NCBI GenBank assembly: GCA_944371605.1
Contig: CALVXU010000014.1
Span: 1 to 63,151 of the forward strand
Length of the DNA stretch: 63,151 bases
Direction: 5' to 3'
Source: an uncultured Bacilli bacterium
Lineage (GTDB): Bacteria > Bacillota_I > Bacilli_A > RFN20 > CAG-288
Part shown: in pieces, positions 43,945 to 53,912 of the stretch
Layout of the letters: every line of letters begins with the position of its first letter
Numbering within the stretch: the stretch's first letter is position 1
Made by a program: the position numbers and the translations under genes
Notes under the pieces: model-generated
The model's input: only the letters and a program-made list of their open reading frames with translations
Told to the model about the DNA's origin: nothing
Database searches by the model: none

Positions 43945-44507
43945 GTTCTCATTTCATTCTATTTATCAGATTTATCATTTAATTTTCCTATCTCAGCTTT
44001 CTTAGCAAAGCTATCTTTAGTCACCTTTATCTTATAAAGTATTAACGTTTAGTTAAGTTGAGAGAATTTCTATATTCAATAACTGGTTTATAGAAATTAT
44101 GTGATAGGATGGATTTAAGGCTAGATTAAATTTAGTTGAAAGTTTTCTGTCATAGATAGAGATAGAAAATAAAAGAAAGATATTCTGATAAAGGGAAACC
44201 TAATAAGATGCTATAGCTATTAGGAAAAGCCCGAATGTTGGGAAGTTTAAGGGACGAGAAGAGAAGTGTCGTTTATCCCGTATGAACATTATGATGGGAA
44301 GAAAGACTATTACGTGTTGAAAGTAGAGACGTTATTTGAGAAGTTGTCGAGAAGGGATGTAGTTGTTGTCGAGATGATACGTCAAACAGCGGTTGTGCCA
44401 AGCGCAATCTGAAGGGAGATAAAACTATTTTAACTACTACTAATGATGAAAGTTCACACGGGTAGACCCAGTTAGCAATTGTTGAATTGTTTAACTGGGT
44501 CTTTTTT
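43945..44507 (+). ncRNA. Probable large structured non-coding RNA (about 560 nt)
   Basis: Between the Crh-like gene and the converging gene at 44506 lie about 650 nt with no ORF on either strand. A promoter TTGTAT (43911-43916)-16-TATAGT (43933-43938) precedes it and a strong plus-strand terminator ends it. The 3' two thirds are purine-rich and contain many hairpins: AATTTCTATA/TATAGAAATT (44065-44099), CCTAATA/TATTAGG (44199-44224), GGGA/TCCC enclosing ACGA/TCGT (about 44251-44279), GGTTGTGC-CAA-GCGCAATC (44391-44409). No tmRNA, RNase P, 6S or SRP signatures are present. Length and layout resemble ornate large RNAs such as ROOL or GOLLD, but I cannot confirm a family. Confidence 0.6.
44464..44507 (+). 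terminator. Strong terminator at the end of the RNA candidate
   Basis: GACCCAGTTA (44465-44474) pairs perfectly with TAACTGGGTC (44492-44501), with an inner AATT/AATT stem, then TTTTTT (44502-44507). It points in the plus direction and touches the stop codon of the converging gene. Confidence 0.9.
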
Positions 44508-44895
44508 ATTGAAAATGACTATTTATTAAATCAGAAAAATAAGAAGATATCTCTTTATATTTTGCCTCTTTAAAAGGTTGCACGCCTTTATAGGCAAAAT
44601 ATGTTTTATCTACATAATCAATAGTGATCATAAACTTAATTGAATAATCTGTAGGATCATCTTCGAATTTATGTGCAAAATAATGTTTATCTAATCTTTC
44701 GGGATCTAATAGACTAGATATTTTTTTGGATAAAGAGGAAAATTCTTCATCCGAAAAATGCTTCTCTTTTTGTTCAAACCCATATTTAAAAACAAGGGAC
44801 TTCTTATTTTGATAATCGATTTCTAACCTGTCGACTTGAGAAATAGCTTGTGAGTTTCTCTTCCAAAAAACAACTTTTTTGATCTGTTTTACCAT
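44506..44895 (-). CDS. Hypothetical protein, 129 aa
   Basis: 129 aa, no signal or TM. Alternating beta strands (KKVVFWKR, SLVFKYGF, YSIKFMITIDYVDKTYFAYKG) with a helical insert (FSSLSKKISSLLDPERL), a compact alpha/beta protein. Its ATG lies inside the preceding gene (7-nt overlap), so the pair is coupled. The two proteins have similar length and strand order after the zinc ribbon of the first and may be paralogous or partners. No family recognised. Confidence 0.7.
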   Translation of the reverse strand: MVKQIKKVVFWKRNSQAISQVDRLEIDYQNKKSLVFKYGFEQKEKHFSDEEFSSLSKKISSLLDPERLDKHYFAHKFEDDPTDYSIKFMITIDYVDKTYFAYKGVQPFKEAKYKEISSYFSDLINSHFQ

Positions 44896-45389
44896 ATATT
44901 AGACTCGATAAAAAATGGCAAAAATAATTTGTCCAATCCAGCTAAATAGGGCGGAAAATCATTGTTTTGAATAGTGATAGTTTCATGATGGTTAAATTCT
45001 AATATTACTTGATAGTAGTCTTTAGATTCATCGATAACCTCAGAGCTCGGCCAATCTAAGATAAAAAAGTTTTCAAAAATGACTTTTTTAAAGGTGCTAA
45101 ACAAGTTTTCAATATTAACTTTTTTATAAGCGAAAGATTTTTGTTCTTTAAATCTAGTAGGATAGAGAATAATACCATCCTCTTTTTTTTGAATTTCAAC
45201 TATTTTATGATCATCTTTTTCAATTTTCTTAAAATAACATGCCTTGAGATCTTGCTCTAATGAGAGAAGATTACTTCCATCATTGACACCAAAATCTTTA
45301 TCACAGTCTTCACAATGAAAACCATGGTTGTGAAAACCCGAATCGCTGAACACAGAAACATTTTCTTTTCCACAATAAGGGCAGATCAT
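44889..45389 (-). CDS. Zinc-ribbon hypothetical protein, 166 aa
   Basis: 166 aa. N-terminal zinc ribbon CPYC...CEDC (Cys 3, 6, 26, 29), then a beta-rich domain (YQVILEFNHHETITIQNNDFPPYLAGLDKLFLPFF). It shares a 4-nt overlap (ATGA) with the upstream pseudouridine synthase gene and 7 nt with the downstream gene: three coupled genes. Function unknown; the ribbon suggests RNA, DNA or protein contact. Confidence 0.7.
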   Translation of the reverse strand: MICPYCGKENVSVFSDSGFHNHGFHCEDCDKDFGVNDGSNLLSLEQDLKACYFKKIEKDDHKIVEIQKKEDGIILYPTRFKEQKSFAYKKVNIENLFSTFKKVIFENFFILDWPSSEVIDESKDYYQVILEFNHHETITIQNNDFPPYLAGLDKLFLPFFIESNIW

Positions 45390-46129
45390 AAACTATCCTC
45401 CAATTTTATGTGCGTTATCTTTAATAATTGTAAATATTCATCACGACTTAGAAGACGAGTCTTTCCAACTTCTACATCTAAGTTGATCGGACCTAAAGAT
45501 CGTCGATGCAATTTGATGACATCATAACTATATTTGCCGAATAGTCTTTTTATTTCATGATACTTACCTTCATGAATGGTGATATCAGCATGATATTCAT
45601 CTTTGATGACTAACTCAGAAGAGGCCGCTTTTTCACCCCTTCCGATATCGATATCTCCTGCTTTAAAAATATCAACTAGCCCTGGTTTTAATATATGATT
45701 TACAGTCACTTCATAAGTCTTTGGTATGTGATATTTCGGACTGGCTAAACGACTATTTAAAACACCATTATCCGTCAGAAGCAAAAGACCAGTTGTATCA
45801 TAATCAAGTCTTCCAACAATTCTCACACGCTTGCGATATTGCTCAGGTATCAGATTCATCACTGATGGGTATCTTTCATCAATCATGGATGAAAGATATC
45901 CTTCTGGCTTATTAAGCATGATAGTGATATATGGTTGATTAGAAACCTTTATACCATTGACTTCAATCACATCGCATCCAGTGATATCAGTGCTGTAATC
46001 AGTTATAATTTCACCATTGATCTTCACTTCTCCTTTGTGGAAATATTTTTTAACACTTTTACGGCTTCCGAAGCCATTCAAAGATAAAAATCTATCGATT
46101 CTCATAGCAGTTAAAGTTTTAATGCTCAT
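45386..46129 (-). CDS. RsuA/RluB-family rRNA pseudouridine synthase
   Basis: About 240-247 aa. N-terminal S4 RNA-binding domain (MRIDRFLSLNGFGSRKSVKKYFHKGEVKING), then the catalytic block RIVGRLDYDTTGLLLLTDNG with the nucleophile Asp, and KTYEVTVNHILK. Isomerises a uridine in rRNA; the short length and S4 domain fit RsuA more than RluB, but the target cannot be read from sequence. The start is ATG 46129, which overlaps the stop of the preceding gene, or ATG 46105 at the family's usual N terminus; neither has an SD, so coupling is likely. Confidence 0.88.
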   Translation of the reverse strand: MSIKTLTAMRIDRFLSLNGFGSRKSVKKYFHKGEVKINGEIITDYSTDITGCDVIEVNGIKVSNQPYITIMLNKPEGYLSSMIDERYPSVMNLIPEQYRKRVRIVGRLDYDTTGLLLLTDNGVLNSRLASPKYHIPKTYEVTVNHILKPGLVDIFKAGDIDIGRGEKAASSELVIKDEYHADITIHEGKYHEIKRLFGKYSYDVIKLHRRSLGPINLDVEVGKTRLLSRDEYLQLLKITHIKLEDSL

Positions 46130-47141
46130 TTGTTTTAGACAGATCACCACATGTCGGTTTGTTCATAGCTGAAAGAAGACCTGATGTTAATGTTTCATAT
46201 AAAGAAAGCGGTTGACATAATGACACAACAATCAGATTTGAAATTCCGTTTTTAACCATCTTAAACTCTTTGATGGTCAAGGCAATAGCGATGAAGAAAA
46301 GTCCTACTGGAATGACAATAATCATGAATAGTTGTGCTAAATCAGTAGTGATATCTGTAAAAAATGGTTGTTTGAATTCGAATGATAAAAGAATGATAAT
46401 ACCAGAAAGAAAGAATCCGAGCCGCATACCAGAAGAAAGATGCTGGTTGTTTTTAGGGGTTTGATATTTGAGGATAAATCCGAAAATATAACCGGCGAAA
46501 ACAGCAATAAAAGCGACTAAAATCATGACGATATTATCTTTAAAACCAATAAATCTTGTAATATTAGACATAAAGTTGCTAATTTGTAAATATGCATTAC
46601 TTAAGAAAAATAAAGTCCCTAAAGAAACACCACAAAATGTTAATAACATCACTGAAATAAACATTAAAAAGAATATAGATATATAACCTGTGATATTTGA
46701 AAAATCTATCATCCCAATCGAAATAGTATAAATCCAAAATGAAATGCCTATAGCGATAAAAACGCCAATCAATGTCAGCCAAATATTGTTTTTATTACCT
46801 TTAAATAAACGATAAAACTCTATGATACTAAATCCAAAAGCCAATGCGACTAAACCGATATTAATGATCTGTTTATAGTTTTCGTCTAAATAAGATATAG
46901 GCATTAAAAAGAAGAAAAAGCCTCCTAATATAGCTCCTAATAGAAAAAACCATTTATGTTTGAAATTAAGACAAAACTTTTCACCTAAAGTAGCTTGCGG
47001 GAAATCATAATCTTTTATCCCCATTGTCTCGTTTAAAGCTTTTGAGTTAAAAAAAGGTATCCAAGTCAAAGCTCCGCTTAAAAAACCCCCGAAGAGTGAA
47101 GCGACTTTCGCTGTAGTTTTCTTCTCAGCAGTTTTGAGCAT
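46119..47141 (-). CDS. Polytopic membrane protein, unknown
   Basis: 340 aa with about nine hydrophobic segments from residue 60 onward, preceded by a polar N terminus with FGGFLSGALTWIPFFNSKALNETMG. Two halves each include a Gly-rich helix (LLGAILGGFFFFLMPIS; MRLGFFLSGIIILLSF). No transporter signature that I recognise. Lies between the Pho block and the RsuA gene on the same strand, 37 nt after phoR, and may be cotranscribed with either. Function open. Confidence 0.7.
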   Translation of the reverse strand: MLKTAEKKTTAKVASLFGGFLSGALTWIPFFNSKALNETMGIKDYDFPQATLGEKFCLNFKHKWFFLLGAILGGFFFFLMPISYLDENYKQIINIGLVALAFGFSIIEFYRLFKGNKNNIWLTLIGVFIAIGISFWIYTISIGMIDFSNITGYISIFFLMFISVMLLTFCGVSLGTLFFLSNAYLQISNFMSNITRFIGFKDNIVMILVAFIAVFAGYIFGFILKYQTPKNNQHLSSGMRLGFFLSGIIILLSFEFKQPFFTDITTDLAQLFMIIVIPVGLFFIAIALTIKEFKMVKNGISNLIVVSLCQPLSLYETLTSGLLSAMNKPTCGDLSKTNEH

Positions 47142-47178
47142 GCTAATATTATATAAAAGTTCATCACAAATTTCTCAC

Positions 47179-48882
47179 TTACTTATTTAAGATTATTGTA
47201 AATGAGGTCCCTTGTCCAAAAGTAGAAGACACTTCGATTTTGAAACCATAACTATGACAGATATGTTTGACAATCGCCAAGCCTAATCCTGTGCCTTCGA
47301 TATTGCTTTTAATTCGAGAGTTATCCACACGATAAAAGCGCTCAAAGATATGGGGTAATTGTTCTTGTCTGATGCCGATGCCTGTATCAGATATTTTAAA
47401 GATATGCTTCGTCTCATCCAAAACAATAGTTATTTCACCATTATCTTTATTGTATTTAACAGCGTTATCGATTAAATTTCCAAATAGTTTTTCCATATCT
47501 AAGCGATTAGCAGAGATGATATATGAGGAGATAGACTTATGAACTGTCAGCTTCTTTTCTTGAATTTTAGGTGCCAAAATATCTAAATAATTTTCGATGA
47601 TTTCTTCGATATCGACATTTTCTACCGGCTTTTTATCAACATTTTCAAGCTGATTAATAGTCAACATATCTGCGAGCAATTCACGCATTTTTTTAGCTTC
47701 TTGAATCGCTTTTTGAATAGCTGTTTTTTGTTCTTTAGGATCAGAAATGAAGTCATTTTCAACCAGTTCTAAATATCCGATCACAGATGTGAGTGGGGTT
47801 TTTAGCTCATGACTGGCATTAGCAAAGAAATCCGCTTTAGTCTTATCAAGCGTTTTTTCTTCTGTTACATCAGATAAAAAAGAGATGACTCCGGAAGGAG
47901 TATTAGGTGACCAAGAATAAGGTAAGGAAACTATCGTCACTTGATAAATACGACCATGATATGTGAAAGTAAACGGAGAGATATCGCGTTTTATTTCTAA
48001 AGCTCTTTGAATCTTATCAGAATATCCTTGATCGATAAATAACACATGATAATCTTTATTTAAAATGTTTTGTTCATCATAATTGAATAATTTACTAGCA
48101 TATCTATTCACAAAGGTGATTTTTTCTTCACCAGATATCGCCACTAAACCGATAGGCATAGAATCCAAAATCATTCTGAGTTTTTTCTTCTCAGTCTCTA
48201 AATCTGATATTTTCTCATCCAAAGAAGAAGATACTAAATCAATCGATTTAGCAAGAATATTTAAATCGTTAACATCTACAATGGTAGCAGGATCTAATTT
48301 AGATAAAAACATCAATCTTTGAACTTGATCAGTCAGCGGTTTGATACGTTTTTGATAATTATGATAACGATATAAAATAAAGAAAATAGTCAAAATGACT
48401 ACAACAACTGAACCATATATCAAAAAATTCCTAGCGATTAAAACCGCCTGACTTTCATTGATAGCTGCTCTGATATAATACTGTGGGTTTTCTTGATCGC
48501 GAACAGCCAAATATATCATGTTATAACCATAGGTTGACTTTCTAGTTACTATCTTTCCTAAATTATCACTATCAAGTTCTATGGCTGAATTATCAGAAGC
48601 TAATAAATCTTTCGAATCATATAGGATTGAATAATCATCGCTTGATTTTTGAATGATTGAAATTCTAACTCCAGAATCAACAAAAGCATCAGCAACTTCT
48701 TGTCCTGTTTCTTCAGGATTGTTCCCATTAAAAATATATTGAGCAATTTTTATAGAACTCTTTAAATCGTTTGTAGTATGTTCGTTTCCTGAAATATAGA
48801 TAGCCACAAAAGAGACGATAAAAAGGGCTATCCATACAAAACAAAAAATGATGGTTTCAATCAGGTTTCTTTTCGAGCTCAT
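47179..48882 (-). CDS. phoR: Phosphate-sensor histidine kinase PhoR
   Basis: 567 aa. TM1 (about 10-30), an extracellular sensor part (31-148), TM2 (about 149-171), a linker helix, a PAS domain (about 233-343), HisKA with phospho-His358 in ANASHELKTPL, and HATPase with NAVKYNKDNGE, DTGIGI and GTGLGLAIV. The architecture is that of PhoR. Shares ATGA with phoP. Its place next to pstSCAB-phoU makes phosphate the likely signal; in this family signalling passes through PhoU and the Pst transporter. Confidence 0.93.
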   Translation of the reverse strand: MSSKRNLIETIIFCFVWIALFIVSFVAIYISGNEHTTNDLKSSIKIAQYIFNGNNPEETGQEVADAFVDSGVRISIIQKSSDDYSILYDSKDLLASDNSAIELDSDNLGKIVTRKSTYGYNMIYLAVRDQENPQYYIRAAINESQAVLIARNFLIYGSVVVVILTIFFILYRYHNYQKRIKPLTDQVQRLMFLSKLDPATIVDVNDLNILAKSIDLVSSSLDEKISDLETEKKKLRMILDSMPIGLVAISGEEKITFVNRYASKLFNYDEQNILNKDYHVLFIDQGYSDKIQRALEIKRDISPFTFTYHGRIYQVTIVSLPYSWSPNTPSGVISFLSDVTEEKTLDKTKADFFANASHELKTPLTSVIGYLELVENDFISDPKEQKTAIQKAIQEAKKMRELLADMLTINQLENVDKKPVENVDIEEIIENYLDILAPKIQEKKLTVHKSISSYIISANRLDMEKLFGNLIDNAVKYNKDNGEITIVLDETKHIFKISDTGIGIRQEQLPHIFERFYRVDNSRIKSNIEGTGLGLAIVKHICHSYGFKIEVSSTFGQGTSFTIILNK

Positions 48883-49550
48883 TTGAGAAAACGATAACCA
48901 ACACCATAAACTGTGAGAATATGTTTACCTTCTTCTCCTAGTTTAGTTCTCAAGCTTTTGACATGGACATCAATAGTCCTTGTTTCGTATGCTTGTCTAT
49001 CTCCCCAAAGAACGAATAAGAGATCATCTCTGGAGACTACATTATCACTATTTTTCATCAATTCAAAAAGAATTGTGAATTCAGCATTTGTGAGAAGAAC
49101 TTCTTTGCCATCTACCTCGCACAAGCGGCGATTATAATCTATCAAAGTCTTTCCAATCTGAATGATACTATGCGATTTTTGACGGCGATATTTGGCATTG
49201 ACACGAGATATCAATTCTAAAATATCAAATGGTTTTTCTAGATAATCATCAGCTCCTAAATCTAAATTATTCACCTTATCTACAACTTGTGATTTAGCAG
49301 ATAAAACCATGATTTCGACATCATCATTGCTGCGATTTTTACGAATCTGTTGAATGATCTCTTCGCCAGAAATATCAGGTAACATCAAATCTAGTAAGAC
49401 TAGATTAGGCTTTTTTTCTTGAAAGGCTTTCAAAAAATCGTGTCCATTAGAAAATGTCGAAACATCATAGTCTTGTTTGCTCAAGGCTAACTTGATTATT
49501 TTAGCGATGTCATCATCATCTTCTAATGAATAAATACAATATTTCGTCAT
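48879..49550 (-). CDS. phoP: Response regulator PhoP (OmpR family)
   Basis: 223 aa from the ATG at 49550 (MTKYCIYSLEDDDDIAKI); a longer reading from 49652 overlaps phoU and is rejected. Receiver domain with acidic pocket EDDDD (10-14), phospho-acceptor Asp54 in LLDLMLPD and Lys in LEKPFD; C-terminal winged helix of the Trans_reg_C type (TRTIDVHVKSLRTKLGE). GAGG precedes the ATG. Expected to bind the TTWACA-like repeats upstream of pstS. Confidence 0.95.
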   Translation of the reverse strand: MTKYCIYSLEDDDDIAKIIKLALSKQDYDVSTFSNGHDFLKAFQEKKPNLVLLDLMLPDISGEEIIQQIRKNRSNDDVEIMVLSAKSQVVDKVNNLDLGADDYLEKPFDILELISRVNAKYRRQKSHSIIQIGKTLIDYNRRLCEVDGKEVLLTNAEFTILFELMKNSDNVVSRDDLLFVLWGDRQAYETRTIDVHVKSLRTKLGEEGKHILTVYGVGYRFLK

Positions 49551-49572
49551 ATGTTGTTTCGCCTCTACTTTT

Positions 49573-50220
49573 TTATATAACAACTTGATCTTTATGGAAC
49601 CCAGAAATGATATAGACAAGCCATTCAGCGATATTAGTCGCATGATCAGCAATTCTCTCTAAATATTTTACAATCATAGTTTGATAAACAGTATTATAAG
49701 CTGTTATTTTTTTCTCTTCGTTATATTTGACGATAGTTTTTACTACTTCCCAGAATTTAGCATCGACAATATCATCTCTCTTTAAGATGTCATCCGCTAA
49801 CTTCTCATCCATTTTCACACAGCAATATAGAGAATCCTCAACCATCTTCATGACTATATCGATGATTTCTTCCATACCAGGAATGACTTTTATCTCGCCA
49901 TCTAACTGCTTGATCAGATCACTTGTATGCTTGATATCAAATGCTTGATCCCCGATTCTTTCCACATCTTCTACCAATTTAAAATTTCCGCAAATCTGTC
50001 TCAAATCTCCAGAATAAACTTTTTCTTTGAGCAATATCTGCATGCACAAGGACTCAATCTCGCGCTCATAAAGATTGATTTTGTCATCATCAATCTCTAA
50101 TTTTGCATCATATTCACCATGGAGATAATACTGAAAAGCTGTTTTACATGCGTTAATAACAACGTCCAACATCTTATATACTTTAGTATCAATTTGTTGA
50201 ATTTCATTATCGAGATTCAT
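49573..50220 (-). CDS. phoU: Phosphate signalling regulator PhoU
   Basis: 215 aa. Two three-helix bundles with the metal-binding acidic motifs E..RIGDQAFDIKHT (about 90-103) and ERIADHATNIAEWLVYI (about 188-204). PhoU ties PstB activity to PhoR and dampens phosphate uptake. Lies 18 nt after pstB and 22 nt before phoP. SD AAGGAG precedes the ATG. Confidence 0.96.
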   Translation of the reverse strand: MNLDNEIQQIDTKVYKMLDVVINACKTAFQYYLHGEYDAKLEIDDDKINLYEREIESLCMQILLKEKVYSGDLRQICGNFKLVEDVERIGDQAFDIKHTSDLIKQLDGEIKVIPGMEEIIDIVMKMVEDSLYCCVKMDEKLADDILKRDDIVDAKFWEVVKTIVKYNEEKKITAYNTVYQTMIVKYLERIADHATNIAEWLVYIISGFHKDQVVI

Positions 50221-50238
50221 AATTCAAACTCCTTTTTA

Positions 50239-51051
50239 TTAACTGAAACGACCAGTGATATAGTCATTGGATTCTTTTTCTTTTGGATGAGAGAAAAATT
50301 CTTCTGTTTTATTAAATTCTATCAATTTACCCAACATAAAGAAAGCAGTATAGTCTGATACTCTTGTCGCCTGTTGCATATTATGAGTGACGATGATAAT
50401 CGTATACTTTTCTTTTAATTTTTGAATCAAAGATTCAATCTTAGAAGTCGCGATCGGATCAAGTGCAGATGTCGGTTCATCCATCAATATGACGTCCGGA
50501 TGCATGGCTACACATCTAGCTATACATAAACGTTGCTGTTGACCACCAGATAGAGCCATGCCTGATTCTTTCAAGCGATCTTTAACTTCATCATATAACG
50601 CCCCCTCTTTTAAAGAATCGATGACTAATTGATGCAAGTATTTTTTATCTTTGATACCTTGGCATCTAGGGCCATAAGTGATGTTATCTTTAATAGACAT
50701 CGGAAAAGGATTCGGCTGTTGGAAAACCATACCGACACGAGAACGCAAAAGTATCGGATTAATCTTATTGATGTCGACGCCATTATATAAAAGTTCACCT
50801 GTGACTTTGCAGCCATCGATGAGATCGTTCATTCGATCAAAGCATCTTAAAAAAGTCGATTTTCCACATCCGGAAGGGCCGATAAAAGCAGTGACTTTAT
50901 TCTTATAAATTTTGATATTGATATCTTTTAATGCTTGATTGTCATCATAGAATAGATTGAGATTTTTAGCTTCAAAAATGACAGGTGATTTTTCTTCTGT
51001 CTGTTCAAAAATAGGTGTATCAAGTTTTTCGGTATACTTCTCATCACTCAT
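50239..51051 (-). CDS. pstB: Phosphate ABC transporter ATPase PstB
   Basis: 270 aa from the ATG at 51051 ([10 protein letters not shown]); GGAGAG 8 nt upstream decides it over the upstream ATG at 51144, which lies inside pstA. Walker [10 protein letters not shown] (58-66), signature LSGGQQQR (about 167), Walker [14 protein letters not shown] (about 183), H-loop VTHNMQQA (about 214). Energises Pst phosphate import. Overlaps pstA by 8 nt. Confidence 0.97.
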   Translation of the reverse strand: MSDEKYTEKLDTPIFEQTEEKSPVIFEAKNLNLFYDDNQALKDINIKIYKNKVTAFIGPSGCGKSTFLRCFDRMNDLIDGCKVTGELLYNGVDINKINPILLRSRVGMVFQQPNPFPMSIKDNITYGPRCQGIKDKKYLHQLVIDSLKEGALYDEVKDRLKESGMALSGGQQQRLCIARCVAMHPDVILMDEPTSALDPIATSKIESLIQKLKEKYTIIIVTHNMQQATRVSDYTAFFMLGKLIEFNKTEEFFSHPKEKESNDYITGRFS

Positions 51052-52750
51052 TGTTATTCTCTCCTTCTTTTTCTTCGATAACAGCTTTGATTTCATTCGT
51101 CTGTCCCACAGATAAGATAGCCTTTTTAGCCTCTTTATGGGCAATATATTTTTCTTTGACTTTCACTATGATTTTCGCCATCCAGCTCTGCTTTTTCGAT
51201 GTAAATTTATCCAATTTACTAGCTATTAATTTGACTGTAATATTCAAAAGCAAAACAACTATTAAAATCAAGATAGCAGCAGCGGCAGTGGAACGATAGT
51301 TCGGGTTTTCTTGTCCAGAGACTGAGCGCCAGATATAAACAGCTAAAGTAGCCGCTGATGATTGATTAGGTCCTACTGTATCTGAGATGACAGCACCGGT
51401 TGCAAAAATCAAAGCTGCCGATTCACCAACGATTCTTCCAGTAGCTAATAAGCCACCAGTGAGAATGCCTGGCACTGAGTTAGGTAAAATAACTTTGAAG
51501 ACCGTCTGCGTTTGCGAAGCGCCTAAAGCAAGTGAAGCGTGTTTTAATGAACTCGGTATCACATTGATAGCCTCTTCTGTATTTTTGATAATCGTCGGTA
51601 AGACCATGCAGGCGAGCGTAGCAGCACCTGAGAGGATTGTGCCTGTCGCACCACCTCCTGAGAAGATCGGAATAAAAATGACAGCACCAGCCAAACCAAA
51701 GATGATCGATGGTATGCCAGAAATCATATCGATCATCGATCGAATCACAGCAGTGATTTTATTTTTCTTAGCATAATAAGCTAAGTAAATTGCCGCTCCT
51801 ATTCCTAATGGTAATGAAAATAGCAAGGAGAATAAAACCATCCAAAGGGTTGCGATAAGAGGGCCTTTGATTCCGAAGCCACCGATCTCGACGATAAACG
51901 AATATATAGTCACAGCATTATCGATTTTTTCAACAGCATCACTAGCGGAAGCATCTCTATTAAAAGCGACGATCTCCCCTTCTTCTGATAGACCGCCGAT
52001 ATTCATGACAGAATAATTATTTGAGTAGTCTAAAACATCTCCTGTTTCTTTATCAGTCAAAGTATAAAATGGAGAATTTGGATCTACATATGTGATGATT
52101 AAATCATGTGAACCATCCTTTTTTTCTCCTTCAGCAAACATGATTCCCCATTTTTCAGAAAATGCTTCATTATCTAAAATTTCACTCGGAGATTCATACG
52201 TCACTTCCGGATTAACATGTATTCTTTCTGCAAGATTAGTGGTGATTTTATGAGCAGAATTATCTCCAGTGATAAATGGCCACGAAAAAGTCGAACCTCC
52301 AGTCGCAAAGCAATAATAAACTATCAATATCAAGACGATCAAAGAAATAGCAGCGCAAATATAAGTGATGATATTTTTAATGATATCGGAAAAGATCCTC
52401 TTTTTACGATTCAATTCTTTATCGTGGAAAATTTTATCATAACTAGCTTTTTTCTCTTCAGATGTATAAGAAAAGCCATTTTCAACAGTATCGGACAAAT
52501 CTTTGATATCGACATCTGTATAATCAGTCTCAGCTAACGCTAAAGCATCTCCATCTAAATAGGCACTGATTTGGCGTGAGACACGCATAGCCTCTGAAGA
52601 ATCTTTTACACCATAAGTTTCAAAGAGAGAGCTATCACCGTTAAAAAGTTTTTTGGCATCTCTTTTCAATGCTTTTCTAGCATCTTGTTCCGATAAACCT
52701 TCAGCGATTTTAGCTTGTAAAAGAGATTCAGTATCAATAACTCTAGTCAT
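51044..52750 (-). CDS. pstA: Phosphate ABC transporter permease PstA with long N-terminal extension
   Basis: 568 aa, against roughly 300 for typical PstA. The permease core (about 285-520) is standard: [29 protein letters not shown], the EAA-like loop [30 protein letters not shown]. Before it are about 125 cytoplasmic residues (acidic, helical: [26 protein letters not shown]...), a TM (about 128-150), and a 130-residue extracytoplasmic loop (about 155-285) with [21 protein letters not shown]. The extra parts have no recognised family. Overlaps pstC by 8 nt. Confidence 0.92.
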   Translation of the reverse strand: MTRVIDTESLLQAKIAEGLSEQDARKALKRDAKKLFNGDSSLFETYGVKDSSEAMRVSRQISAYLDGDALALAETDYTDVDIKDLSDTVENGFSYTSEEKKASYDKIFHDKELNRKKRIFSDIIKNIITYICAAISLIVLILIVYYCFATGGSTFSWPFITGDNSAHKITTNLAERIHVNPEVTYESPSEILDNEAFSEKWGIMFAEGEKKDGSHDLIITYVDPNSPFYTLTDKETGDVLDYSNNYSVMNIGGLSEEGEIVAFNRDASASDAVEKIDNAVTIYSFIVEIGGFGIKGPLIATLWMVLFSLLFSLPLGIGAAIYLAYYAKKNKITAVIRSMIDMISGIPSIIFGLAGAVIFIPIFSGGGATGTILSGAATLACMVLPTIIKNTEEAINVIPSSLKHASLALGASQTQTVFKVILPNSVPGILTGGLLATGRIVGESAALIFATGAVISDTVGPNQSSAATLAVYIWRSVSGQENPNYRSTAAAAILILIVVLLLNITVKLIASKLDKFTSKKQSWMAKIIVKVKEKYIAHKEAKKAILSVGQTNEIKAVIEEKEGENNNE

Positions 52751-53825
52751 TGTCTTCTCCTTTCGAAGCTAATTTCAAATTTTTAGCTTTGACAAACAAA
52801 GATTCAAAGAGAGAGACAATAGCAGATTTCTTCATCTTTTGACCAGTGCGACGAGCATACATCGTATTCTTGATATGATTTAAAGTCAAATCGATAACAA
52901 TGATTAATAAAATCAATAAAATGCCAGCAGAGAAGCGGATATCATAACCCATAGATCCGACTTGAGCTTCAGCCATACCCATAAGCATCGTGCTGGTCAA
53001 AGTGGCAGAAATATCTAAAGGATTACCAGTAGGTCCTGACATCGCATTTCCGATAACCATCTGAACAGCTGTTGCTTCTCCTAAAGCTCTGCCGACGCCT
53101 AAGATGATGCCAGCAAAGATTCCAGAAGAAGCATCTTTTAAAATAATTTTAAAGTTAGTTTGTGTCGGTGATGCTCCTAATGCTAGCGATGCTTTTATCA
53201 TGGCTGGATTAACTGATTTAATAGCTGTTACAGACATCAAAGTCATTGTAGGAATGGACATAAGAGCCAAGACTAGCACACCAGATAATAAAGAGCGTCC
53301 ACCAAAAGTGCTGAATCCGATAGAATTTGCAAAGCTGTTTATCATCGGACAAATATAGCCGATGCCGAATAAGCCATAGATGACTGAAGGGACAGAAGCT
53401 AATAATTCAATACCAGTTTGAAAAACTGAAGAGACGGTCTTAGGAGCGATGCGAGTTATTAATACTGAAGTTAAAATGGAAAGCGGTATTGAGATGATCA
53501 AAGAAAGAGCGGTCGCATATAAAGTATTTAAGACTAAATAACCAGCACCATGACTGAATTCACCACCATTCCAAGTAGTTTGCGTGAAAAATTCTAAGAA
53601 ATCTTGAGTTCCTGTAGCATCACCATCCGCAGAAGTATAAGACTTTACAAATGGCAAGATACCTTTATATAAAATAAAAACGACAATAAAAATGATGACC
53701 GATGCACAAATAGCAGCAATAGCAAAAAAGATACCTTTTACAATCTTATCGATTTTCTTTTTACTCTCAGCTCGTTTAATGCTGTAATCATCATAATTAA
53801 GGTTATGTTCCAAATTTTCGCCCAT
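52743..53825 (-). CDS. pstC: Phosphate ABC transporter permease PstC
   Basis: 360 aa. Six or so TM segments; the EAA-like loop [34 protein letters not shown] (about 207-240) contacts PstB. The charged N-terminal 30 residues and C-terminal tail are cytoplasmic. Pairs with PstA as the channel of the Pst importer. SD GGGAG lies before the ATG. Confidence 0.96.
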   Translation of the reverse strand: MGENLEHNLNYDDYSIKRAESKKKIDKIVKGIFFAIAAICASVIIFIVVFILYKGILPFVKSYTSADGDATGTQDFLEFFTQTTWNGGEFSHGAGYLVLNTLYATALSLIISIPLSILTSVLITRIAPKTVSSVFQTGIELLASVPSVIYGLFGIGYICPMINSFANSIGFSTFGGRSLLSGVLVLALMSIPTMTLMSVTAIKSVNPAMIKASLALGASPTQTNFKIILKDASSGIFAGIILGVGRALGEATAVQMVIGNAMSGPTGNPLDISATLTSTMLMGMAEAQVGSMGYDIRFSAGILLILLIIVIDLTLNHIKNTMYARRTGQKMKKSAIVSLFESLFVKAKNLKLASKGEDND

Positions 53826-53854
53826 GATTTTTCTCCCGTCTAAGAAGCAAGAAA

Positions 53855-53882
53855 GGGGAACAGTTAATTAAAACTGTCCCCC
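53855..53882 (-). terminator. Hairpin between pstS and pstC (partial terminator)
   Basis: Minus strand GGGG-ACAGTT ... AACTGT-CCCC stem with a short T-rich tail (TTTCTT). Located in the 87-nt gap after pstS. Probably lowers transcription into pstCAB and protects the pstS message, giving excess binding protein. Confidence 0.7.
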
Positions 53883-53912
53883 AATAGTTAAATTCAGTTG
53901 ATTAGAGTGTGA

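Noticed and set aside
43945-44507. RNase P RNA, tmRNA or group II intron for the non-coding region
   Set aside because: The universal RNase P segments (GAGGAAAGTC, ACAGAA), the tmRNA acceptor end and a recognisable intron domain V are absent.
51052-51144. Upstream start for pstB
   Set aside because: It lies deep inside pstA and lacks an SD; the ATG at 51051 has GGAGAG and the family N terminus.
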